Shown: piece by piece, positions 6,905 to 12,169 of the stretch
Position numbering within the stretch: the stretch's first letter is position 1
How the letters are laid out: each line of letters opens with the position of its first letter
Assembly: GCA_002343425.1 (NCBI GenBank)
Contig: DDSO01000111.1
Span: 1 to 12,169 of the forward strand
DNA length: 12,169 bases
Reading direction: 5' to 3'
From: Brevundimonas sp. UBA2388
Lineage (GTDB): Bacteria; Pseudomonadota; Alphaproteobacteria; Caulobacterales; Caulobacteraceae
Notes under the pieces: model-generated
The model's database searches: none
What the model was told of the DNA's origin: nothing
Seen by the model: only the letters and a program-made list of their open reading frames with translations
Position numbers and translations under genes: made by a program

Positions 6905-7774
6905 ATGTTCCAGATCATCGGCATCGTCCTCCTGTTCGGCATGGTGTTCGGCGGCTACACCATCGCCGGCGGCAAGATGGGCGTCATCCTCCACTCGCTG
7001 CCCTATGAGATGATGATGATCGGCGGCGCGGCGGTGGCGGCGCTGGTGATGTCCAACTCGGTCTCGACCCTCAAGGGTGTGGCCGGCGGCTTCGGCAAGG
7101 TGTTCGCCGGGCCCAAATGGAAGAAGCAGGACTACAAGGACCTGCTGTCGCTGCTGTTCCAGCTGACCAAGACGATGAAATCGAAGGGCGTCATCGCCCT
7201 CGAGAGCCACATCGAGAAGCCGGCCGAGAGCACCATCTTCCAGAAATACCCCAAGGTGCTGAAGGACCATTTCGCCACTGACTTCATCTGCGACACCCTG
7301 CGCATGATGACCATGAACCTCGAGGATCCTCACCAGATTGAGGACGTCATGGAAAAGCAGCTGGAGAAGCATCACCACGAGGCGCTCGGGCCGGCGCATG
7401 CGCTGCAGAACATGGCCGACGCCCTGCCTGCGCTGGGCATCGTCGCCGCCGTTCTGGGCGTGATCAAGACCATGGCGGCGATCACGGAGCCGCCGGAGGT
7501 GCTGGGCGGCATGATCGGCGGCGCCCTGGTCGGCACCTTCCTGGGCGTCTTCCTGGCCTATGGCCTGGTGGGTCCGTTGGCGGCGCGCCTGACGCAAATC
7601 ATCGACGAGGAGAGCGCCTACTACAAGATCATCCGGTCTGTGCTGGTGGCGCACCTGCATGGCAACGCCGCCCAGATCTCGGTGGAAATCGGCCGCGGCG
7701 ACATTCCTTCCTCGGCCCAGCCGTCTTTCCTCGAGATGGAAGAGTCGCTCTCGGCCGCGCCGACCGACGCCTGA
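6905..7774 (+). CDS. motA: Flagellar motor stator protein MotA
   Basis: MotA is the proton-channel stator subunit that, with MotB, powers flagellar rotation from the inner membrane. The 289-residue length is typical. Four hydrophobic segments lie near 3-21, 33-52, 172-192 and 203-223, with the large cytoplasmic loop between the second and third. The functional prolines match E. coli P173 and P222 as P175 in DALPALGIVAAVLGVI and P224 in LAYGLVGPLAARL. The loop block GVIALESHIE keeps the rotor-facing Glu (E100). The partner Arg of E. coli (R90) appears to be Lys92, a charge-conserving change. The C-terminal tail from about 262 is short and acidic. The ATG at 6905 has only a distant AGGA at 6891-6894. 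motB is not adjacent; in Caulobacter too the two genes are apart, as I recall. No other flagellar gene is in the window. Confidence 0.96.
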   Translation: MFQIIGIVLLFGMVFGGYTIAGGKMGVILHSLPYEMMMIGGAAVAALVMSNSVSTLKGVAGGFGKVFAGPKWKKQDYKDLLSLLFQLTKTMKSKGVIALESHIEKPAESTIFQKYPKVLKDHFATDFICDTLRMMTMNLEDPHQIEDVMEKQLEKHHHEALGPAHALQNMADALPALGIVAAVLGVIKTMAAITEPPEVLGGMIGGALVGTFLGVFLAYGLVGPLAARLTQIIDEESAYYKIIRSVLVAHLHGNAAQISVEIGRGDIPSSAQPSFLEMEESLSAAPTDA

Positions 7775-7779
7775 TCTCA

Positions 7780-7798
7780 CGGGCGTTCGCCCGGTTTC
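7780..7798 (+). terminator. Possible short hairpin terminator after motA
   Basis: CGGGCG (7780-7785) and CGCCCG (7788-7793) form a short stem, effectively 5 bp around a GTTC loop, followed by GTTTC. It begins 6 bases past the motA stop. The stem is short and the T-run weak, so it is only a candidate. Confidence 0.3.
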
Positions 7799-7887
7799 GA
7801 GGCCCGGCGGCTGGCCGATCCGGGCGCCGGCGACCGCTCATTTCCGTCCGCAGGTCACGCCGGTTCACGAATGCGTGAGAATAAGGC

Positions 7888-7922
7888 TTGGCTTTCGCTC
7901 ACGTTCCCGTTATCTCGGGAAC
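7888..7922 (+). promoter_or_regulatory. Candidate promoter with dyad over the -10 region, first Ala-rich lipoprotein
   Basis: TTGGCTT (7888-7894) is followed after 14 bases by GTTATCTC (7909-7916). This is close to the Caulobacter housekeeping pattern TTGACGS, 10-14 bases, GCTANAWC. The second element lies inside a perfect 7-bp dyad, GTTCCCG (7903-7909) with CGGGAAC (7916-7922). An upstream short dyad TCACG/CGTGA sits at 7865-7878. The leader would be about 48 bases. A heat-shock reading (CTTGGC, 13 bases, CCCGTTAT) is a poorer alternative. Prediction only. Confidence 0.4.
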
Positions 7923-7970
7923 TGCGAGGAGTTCATGACCTCGTATGACCCTTCTGAAGGAATAAACATT

Positions 7971-8216
7971 ATGCGCATCACCGCTCTGGTCGCCGCTTCG
8001 GTCGCCGCTCTGGCCTTGGCCGCCTGCACCCCCGCCGCTGACAAGGCTGAAGAAGCTCCGGCCACCGACGCCGCTGCTGAAGCCCCGGCAGCCGACGCCG
8101 CCATGGCCCCGGCTGCCGACGCCGCTGCTCCGGCTGCCGACGCCGCTGCCGCCCCGGCCGCCGACGCCGCTGCCGCTCCGGCTGCCGACGCCGCTGCCCC
8201 GGCCGCCGCTCACTAA
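7971..8216 (+). CDS. Small Ala-rich lipoprotein with PAADAA repeats (tandem copy 1)
   Basis: This is a predicted lipoprotein of 81 residues with no family I can name. MRITALVAASVAALALAAC is a textbook lipoprotein signal with lipobox LAAC and lipidated Cys19; the +2 residue is Thr, so by the E. coli rule it would go to the outer membrane. The mature part is almost only Ala, Pro, Asp and Glu. Five copies of PAADAA start at residues 39, 47, 54, 62 and 70, that is, every 7-8 residues, and the protein ends in PAAAH. It is acidic and probably extended or helical. ATG 7971 has GAAGGA 9 bases upstream. An in-frame ATG at 7935 would add 12 residues in front of the signal and is less likely, since the paralogue at 8407 starts at the same MRITAL. 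It has a candidate promoter upstream and a terminator downstream. A spacer, scaffold or peptidoglycan-facing role is conceivable but unsupported. Confidence 0.85.
   Translation: MRITALVAASVAALALAACTPAADKAEEAPATDAAAEAPAADAAMAPAADAAAPAADAAAAPAADAAAAPAADAAAPAAAH
8085..8198 (+). repeat. In-frame tandem repeat encoding PAADAA units
   Basis: Five units of 21 or 24 bp, each built on a core like CCGGCTGCCGACGCCGCTG, encode PAADAA plus one or two Ala or another residue. Unit lengths are all multiples of three, so gain or loss of units would keep the frame. This makes it a candidate for length variation between strains. Confidence 0.75.
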
Positions 8217-8257
8217 TACGAGCGACATCATTCGGGCCTTCGGGTCTGATGAAGGAA

Positions 8258-8286
8258 GGGCCGTCCCGGAAGGGGCGGCCCTTTTT
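8258..8286 (+). terminator. Intrinsic terminator of Ala-rich lipoprotein 1
   Basis: GGGCCGTCCC (8258-8267) pairs with GGGGCGGCCC (8272-8281) through ten pairs including one G-T wobble, with a GGAA loop and then TTTTTC. It is 41 bp past the stop of the first Ala-rich lipoprotein and closes it as a single-gene unit. The 3' arm and T-run match the terminator at 8727-8755. Confidence 0.9.
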
Positions 8287-8406
8287 CGTTGTCCCGACCG
8301 CTGCGCCGCGCCGAACGTGGGCGCTATTTAACTTGCCGGGCCTCGCCGGCGGTCGGTATCCAGTTCCACAGGACGCCCTCGTCCGCCGAATCCAAGGAGC
8401 CATCCG

Positions 8407-8682
8407 ATGCGCATCACAGCCCTGATCGTGGCCGCCACCGCCGCGCTTGCCCTCACCGCCTGCCAGAACGCCGAAGACAAGACCGACGCCTCGACCGAAG
8501 CGGTCGAAGCCGCCGGCGTCGCTGACCCCGCCGCCGCCAATGTCACCATTGATCAGGCCGCCGCCGACGCCCAGGCCGCCGCTGACGCCGCCGCTGCGGC
8601 TGAACTCGCGCCGGCAGCGGCGGACGCCGCCGCCCCGGCTCCTGCCGCCGCGGCCCCGGCCGCTCCGGCCGCCGCTCACTAG
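8407..8682 (+). CDS. Small Ala-rich lipoprotein (tandem copy 2)
   Basis: This is a predicted lipoprotein of 91 residues, paralogous to the one just upstream. Both begin MRITAL, carry the lipidated Cys at position 19 (here lipobox LTAC, +2 Gln), continue with a short polar acidic stretch (QNAEDKTDASTEAVEAAG), and end in an Ala/Pro tail closing with APAAAH. This copy lacks the regular PAADAA series. Instead it has an Ala-rich run near 51-66 (AAADAQAAADAAAAAE) that should be helical. ATG 8407 has AGGAG at 8395-8399. The stop lies 44 bp before its own terminator. Transcription probably starts between the two terminators, but I cannot choose a promoter. The function is unknown; duplication followed by divergence of the tail is the simplest reading. 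Confidence 0.85.
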   Translation: MRITALIVAATAALALTACQNAEDKTDASTEAVEAAGVADPAAANVTIDQAAADAQAAADAAAAAELAPAAADAAAPAPAAAAPAAPAAAH

Positions 8683-8726
8683 ACGTCGCAGTCCGGCGGC
8701 TGGCCGCTGGACAGGACCATGGACAG

Positions 8727-8755
8727 AGGGCCGCCCGCGTGGGCGGCCCTTTTTC
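8727..8755 (+). terminator. Intrinsic terminator of Ala-rich lipoprotein 2
   Basis: A perfect 10-bp stem, AGGGCCGCCC (8727-8736) and GGGCGGCCCT (8741-8750), has a GCGT loop and is followed by TTTTC. It separates the lipoprotein from mnmC, whose start lies only 37 bp further on. Its 3' arm and T-run share the 15-mer GGGCGGCCCTTTTTC with the terminator at 8258-8286. Confidence 0.92.
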
Positions 8756-8791
8756 TTTGCGCCGCGGCCGGAGCCGTATAGGCCGTGGCCC

Positions 8792-10609
8792 ATGGCTGAA
8801 GACCGCGCGCCCCGCCTGATCTGGACCGAAGACGGCTCGCCGCGCTCGGGGCGGTTCGGCGATGTCTATTTCTCGCAGCAGGACGGTCTGGCGGAATCCC
8901 GCGCGGTCTTCCTGGCGGGATGCGGCTTGCCGAACGCGTGGGAGGGACGCGGGCGCTTCTGCGTGGCCGAACTGGGGTTCGGCACGGGTCTGAACATCGC
9001 GGCCCTGCTGGATCTGTGGCGTCGTGAAGGACCTGCCGACGGTCGTTTGAGCCTGTTCTCGGTGGAGGGCTTTCCGCTGAGCCACGATGAGGCGGCGCGC
9101 GCACTCGCGGCCTGGCCGGAACTCGCGGATGCGGCACAGGCCCTGCTGGATGTCTGGCCGGAGCCGACGCCGGGATTTCACCGACTCGATCTGCCCGGCT
9201 TCAACGCGACGCTCGACCTCGCCGTCGGCGACGTCGGCTGGGCCCTGTCGCAGTGGACGGGACGGGCCGACGCCTGGTTCCTGGACGGGTTCGCCCCCTC
9301 GACCAATCCGGACATGTGGTCGGAGACGGTTCTGGACGGCATCAAGGCCCGGTCGGCGCCCGGCGCGCGCGTCGCGACCTTCACCGTGGCCGGGCAGGTC
9401 CGCCGGGGGCTGGCGGAGCGGGGGTTCACCGTCGAGAAGCGGCCGGGCCATGGCCGCAAGCGCGAACGGCTGGAAGCGCGTTTGCCCGAGACCTCCACCG
9501 CCCCATGCCTTGCGCCGTCCGTCGCCGTGATCGGGGCCGGGATCGCAGGGGCGGCGCTGGCGCGGGCCTTTGCGGCGCTCGCCGCGCGGGTGACCGTCAT
9601 CGAGTCGGAACGACCCGGCGCGGGGGGATCGGGCTTTCCGGCCTCCCTTGTCACGCCGCGCCTCGACGCCGGCGATGGGGATATCGCCGCCCTCCACGCC
9701 CAGGCCCTGACGCGTGCGGCGAACCTCTATGCCGCCATCCCCGGCGCGGTGATCGCGGAGGGCGTGCTTCAGCTCGAACAGGCCCCACGCGACGCCGTCC
9801 GTTTCGCCAGGGTGGCGGTCCAGCCGATCTGGGCAGAGGGCGCGATGGAGGTTCGTGACCCCGTCGCCTGTGCCGATCGGCTGGGAGAGCCGGTCGGGAG
9901 CGGCGGCTTGTGGATGCGCGACGCCATGGCGATCCATCCGGCAGCGGTCCTTGAGGCCTGGCTCACCGAGGCTGACCGGATCACCGCGACGGTCGGGCGG
10001 CTCGCGGCTGTGGATGGCGGGTGGCGGCTGCTGGATGACGGCGGGGCCTCGATCCACGAGGCGGACATCGTCGTGGTCGCGGGCGGGTGGGGGACCGCAG
10101 GACTGGTCCCGACCCTCCCGCTGGCGCCGGTCCGGGGGCAGGCGCACTGGGTCGAGGGTGTAGAGGCCGGTCCTGTCGCCTGGGGTGGCTATGCCGCGCC
10201 GACGGGCTCCGGCCTGCTGTTCGGCGCGACCCATGATCGGGGCGAGACCGACGGCGGGCCGTCGGAGGGGGCCGGCGCCCGCAATCTGGCGACGGTGGCG
10301 GCCCGTCTACCGCAACTGGCGGCCCGGATCGCGGCAGCGGGGCCGGGGCAGGCGCGGACGGCTGTACGGGCGACCACGCCGGATCGGCTGCCGCTGGCGG
10401 GCGCCGTGCCGGGCGCCGAAGGCCTGTTCGTGCTCGGAGGGCTTGGCTCGCGTGGCTTCTGCGTCGCGCCGCTGCTGGCGGAGCATGTCGCGGCCCTTGC
10501 GACCGGAGCGCCGTCGCCGCTGCCGACCGGTCTGGCTGCCCGGGTCGATCCGTTACGAAACGCTACCGCCGGACCCCTTGTGCAACCGGTCGGCAGGGCG
10601 GACGGTTGA
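8792..10609 (+). CDS. mnmC: MnmC, bifunctional tRNA mnm5(s2)U methyltransferase/oxidoreductase
   Basis: MnmC makes the last two steps of mnm5(s2)U34 in tRNA: FAD-dependent removal of the carboxymethyl group, then SAM-dependent methylation. This 605-residue form has both domains. The N-terminal methyltransferase has the SAM loop ELGFGTGLN (60-68) and the catalytic block FLDGFAPSTNPDMW (163-176). After a linker near 232-242, the oxidase domain opens with the Rossmann motif VIGAGIAGAALA (246-257) and continues with GSGFPASLVTPRLD. It closes with DRLPLAGAVPGAEG and LGGLGSRGFCVAPLLAEH. Both order and length (E. coli about 668) fit a complete enzyme. ATG 8792 was chosen because homology begins at once (RLIWTEDGSPRS). 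No good Shine-Dalgarno sequence precedes it, and only 37 bp separate it from the upstream terminator, so the leader is very short or absent. The frame stays open upstream through lipoprotein 2, but that is a shadow. A lipoprotein follows 28 bp later. Confidence 0.96.
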   Translation: MAEDRAPRLIWTEDGSPRSGRFGDVYFSQQDGLAESRAVFLAGCGLPNAWEGRGRFCVAELGFGTGLNIAALLDLWRREGPADGRLSLFSVEGFPLSHDEAARALAAWPELADAAQALLDVWPEPTPGFHRLDLPGFNATLDLAVGDVGWALSQWTGRADAWFLDGFAPSTNPDMWSETVLDGIKARSAPGARVATFTVAGQVRRGLAERGFTVEKRPGHGRKRERLEARLPETSTAPCLAPSVAVIGAGIAGAALARAFAALAARVTVIESERPGAGGSGFPASLVTPRLDAGDGDIAALHAQALTRAANLYAAIPGAVIAEGVLQLEQAPRDAVRFARVAVQPIWAEGAMEVRDPVACADRLGEPVGSGGLWMRDAMAIHPAAVLEAWLTEADRITATVGRLAAVDGGWRLLDDGGASIHEADIVVVAGGWGTAGLVPTLPLAPVRGQAHWVEGVEAGPVAWGGYAAPTGSGLLFGATHDRGETDGGPSEGAGARNLATVAARLPQLAARIAAAGPGQARTAVRATTPDRLPLAGAVPGAEGLFVLGGLGSRGFCVAPLLAEHVAALATGAPSPLPTGLAARVDPLRNATAGPLVQPVGRADG

Positions 10610-10637
10610 GGTTCGGTACCTCGAGGAGACTCCCCCC

Positions 10638-11048
10638 ATGCGCACCCTCGCCTTCGCCGCTCTCGGCGCCGCTACGTTCCTGACCTCCTGTGCTCCTGTC
10701 GACAGCGGCGGCATGGCCGGTGATGCGCCGCCCCGCGCGCGCCAGTGTTTCGGCGTGCGTCAGGTGGACAATTTCGAACAGGGCCGCCCGGATCAGGTCT
10801 TCCTGCGGGTGGGCCGCAATGACGTTTTTGAGCTGAACGCGGCCGGCGGCTGTCCTGACATGGACTTCGCCAACCGGATGGCCCTGATCCCGGATGGCGG
10901 CATGGTCGGTTCCCGGCTGTGCACTGACGACTGGGCCCGGATCGTCGTGCCGGGTTCCACGTCCCAGACCTCGGTCTGCCGGGTGCGGGTCAGCCGCAAG
11001 CTGACGGCTGACGAGATCGCGGCCCTGCCGGCCCACCACAGACCCTAG
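10638..11048 (+). CDS. DUF6491 family lipoprotein
   Basis: This is a predicted envelope lipoprotein of 136 residues with unknown function. MRTLAFAALGAATFLTSC is a lipoprotein signal (lipobox LTSC, Cys18). The mature part carries the pattern I associate with DUF6491: CFGVRQVDNF (37-46), VFLRVGRNDVFEL (54-66), CPDMDFANRMAL (72-83), a Cys at 95, CRV (114-116) and LTADEIAALP near the end. Four Cys (37, 72, 95, 114) suggest two disulfides in the periplasm. ATG 10638 has GAGGAGA 8 bases upstream. It lies 28 bp after mnmC with no terminator between, so co-transcription is likely, though no functional link to tRNA modification is evident. It converges on the mutase gene with only 11 bp between stops. 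The family name is from memory and moderately sure. Confidence 0.83.
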   Translation: MRTLAFAALGAATFLTSCAPVDSGGMAGDAPPRARQCFGVRQVDNFEQGRPDQVFLRVGRNDVFELNAAGGCPDMDFANRMALIPDGGMVGSRLCTDDWARIVVPGSTSQTSVCRVRVSRKLTADEIAALPAHHRP

Positions 11049-11059
11049 GTCCTCTGGCC

Positions 11060-12169
11060 TCAGGTCTTCTGGGCGTAGCCGAGGCGCTGGTTCAGCTTGT
11101 CGATCAGGTCGATGGCCGTGTCGGCGATGACCGAGCCGGGCGGGTAGACGGCGGCGGCGCCCATGTCGATCAGGGTCTGGACGTCCGAGGGCGGGATCAC
11201 CCCGCCGACCACGATCATGATGTCGGGCCGGCCCAGCTTCTCCAGCTCGGCCTTGAGTTCGGGCACCAGCGTCAGGTGGCCGGCCGCCAGCGAAGAGGCG
11301 CCGACGGCGTGGACATTGGCGGCCACGGCGTCGCGGGCGGCCTCGGCCGGGGTCTGGAACAGGGATCCCGCGGTCGCCTCGAGGCCGAGGTCGCCATAGG
11401 CGGTGGCGATGACCTTCTGGCCGCGGTCGTGGCCGTCCTGCCCGAGCTTGGCGATCAGGATGCGCGGCGGGCCGCCGTCATTGTCGACAAAGGCGGCGAC
11501 CATGTCGCGGGCGCGGCTGATCTTCGGGTCGTTGCCGGCCTCGCGCGCATAGACGCCGCGGGCGGTCTTCACCGTCGCCACATGGCGGCCGAAGGCGGCC
11601 TCCAGCGCATCGGAGATTTCGCCGACGGTGGCATAGGCCCGGGCGGCCTGAACCGAGAGCTCGAGCAGATTGGCGTTCCCCTTGGCACCCTCGGTCAGGG
11701 CGTCGAGGGCGGCCTGAGTCTTCGCCTCGTCGCGTTCGGCCCGCAGCCGTTTCAGCTTGTCGATCTGGGCCGCGAGCACGGCGGCGTTGTCGACCTTCAG
11801 CATGGGGATGTCGTCGACCGAGTCGGATAGATAGCGGTTCACGCCGACGACGGTCTGCTGGCCCGTATCGATCCGGGCCTGGGTGCGGGCCGAGGCCTCC
11901 TCGATCCGCATCTTGGGCACGCCGGCCTCGATGGCTTTCGCCATCCCGCCCAGGGCCTCGACCTCGGCCATCAGAACGCGGGCCTTGTTCGCCAGTTCGT
12001 GGGTCAGGCGTTCGACATAGAAGCTGCCGCCCCAGGGGTCGATGACCTTGGTCAGGCCCGTCTCCATCTGCAGCAGCAGCTGGGTATTGCGCGCGATACG
12101 GGCGGAGAAGTCGGTAGGCAAGGCCAGCGCTTCGTCCAGGGCGTTGGTGTGCAGGCTCTGGGTCTGGCC
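11060..12169 (-). CDS. scpA: Methylmalonyl-CoA mutase, C-terminal half (N-terminus beyond window)
   Basis: This adenosylcobalamin enzyme interconverts (R)-methylmalonyl-CoA and succinyl-CoA in propionate and branched-chain catabolism, in the cytoplasm. The window holds 369 residues and the stop; the whole protein is usually 710-750, so half lies to the right. The visible part starts in the catalytic barrel with TQSLHTNALDEALALP, a family signature, followed by ETGLTKVIDPWGGSFYVE. The C-terminal cobalamin domain has the B12 triad: DGHDRG with the cobalt-ligating His (coding positions 11420-11437), SSL in VGASSLAAGH, and GG in VVGGVIPP. The catalytic and B12 domains on one chain indicate the large, active subunit. 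A methionine-like start at 12121 is internal, since the frame and homology run on to the edge. It converges on the DUF6491 gene. Symbol use varies (scpA, mutB, mcmA). Confidence 0.95.
   Translation of the reverse strand, partial: GQTQSLHTNALDEALALPTDFSARIARNTQLLLQMETGLTKVIDPWGGSFYVERLTHELANKARVLMAEVEALGGMAKAIEAGVPKMRIEEASARTQARIDTGQQTVVGVNRYLSDSVDDIPMLKVDNAAVLAAQIDKLKRLRAERDEAKTQAALDALTEGAKGNANLLELSVQAARAYATVGEISDALEAAFGRHVATVKTARGVYAREAGNDPKISRARDMVAAFVDNDGGPPRILIAKLGQDGHDRGQKVIATAYGDLGLEATAGSLFQTPAEAARDAVAANVHAVGASSLAAGHLTLVPELKAELEKLGRPDIMIVVGGVIPPSDVQTLIDMGAAAVYPPGSVIADTAIDLIDKLNQRLGYAQKT

Noticed and set aside
7935..7970. In-frame upstream ATG of the first Ala-rich lipoprotein, preceded by GAGGAG
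   Set aside because: The spacing is only 3 bases. It would lengthen the signal N-region with acidic residues, and the paralogue begins at the internal MRITAL.
7659..7970. Frame linking the motA end to the first lipoprotein
   Set aside because: It overlaps motA in another frame, is Arg/Pro-rich, and has no start with a ribosome binding site; it is a shadow.
8085..8198. CRISPR-like periodic repeat
   Set aside because: The units are 21-24 bp, contiguous, in frame and coding for PAADAA, with no unique spacers and no cas genes.
8447..8791. Upstream extension of the mnmC frame by 115 codons
   Set aside because: It runs through the second lipoprotein gene in another frame and across its terminator. 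The sequence is Pro/Arg-rich shadow, and MnmC homology starts at ATG 8792.
11040..11075. Terminator between the DUF6491 gene and the mutase gene
   Set aside because: Only 11 bp separate the stops, and the local complementarity is short and lacks a T-run on either strand.
1..12169. A mobile island, phage, toxin-antitoxin or defence system
   Set aside because: No transposase, integrase, terminal repeats, tRNA junction, toxin-antitoxin pair or nuclease/helicase gene is seen. Base composition and gene style are uniform apart from short AT-richer spacers.

Overview
The window is about 12.2 kb of GC-rich, densely coding chromosomal DNA. Long antisense open frames, strong third-position GC, a lone motA, a DUF1206 protein, a DUF6491 lipoprotein, a bifunctional MnmC and a single-chain B12-dependent methylmalonyl-CoA mutase together suggest an alphaproteobacterium of the Caulobacterales, most like Brevundimonas or Caulobacter. 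That placement is an inference from protein style; no rRNA or other marker is present. I see no insertion sequence, phage gene, integrase, tRNA or CRISPR array, and the region reads as ordinary core chromosome.

Layout from left to right. (1) A YadG-like ABC ATPase (minus, cut by the left edge) is divergent from a DUF1206 six-helix membrane protein (plus). (2) A Blc-type lipocalin lipoprotein and a sorbosone/glucose dehydrogenase-like beta-propeller lipoprotein follow 60 bp further on, separated by only 23 bp. A near-perfect terminator closes this run and also lies at the end of the convergent neighbour. (3) Two minus-strand envelope genes follow: a single-pass protein with a Pro/Ala-rich extracytoplasmic tail, and a small secreted protein made of one PPC-like beta-sandwich. 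A strong hairpin separates them. (4) A FATP-type fatty acyl-CoA synthetase (plus) is divergent from the PPC-like gene. (5) motA stands alone, without motB. (6) Two tandem, related, very Ala-rich small lipoproteins each carry their own ribosome binding site and terminator. (7) mnmC (tRNA wobble uridine modification) and a DUF6491 lipoprotein form a likely two-gene unit. (8) The C-terminal half of methylmalonyl-CoA mutase (minus) runs off the right edge.

Most of the window serves the envelope: five predicted lipoproteins, two membrane proteins with non-enzymatic or unknown roles, one secreted protein and one ABC subunit. The acyl-CoA synthetase and the mutase could both feed fatty-acid and propionate catabolism, but they are not neighbours and nothing here shows co-regulation.

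I found no convincing new multi-gene system. The most distinctive local feature is the tandem pair of Ala-rich lipoproteins. They share start and end sequences and near-identical terminators, and the first has a PAADAA repeat tract and a promoter-like element inside a perfect dyad.
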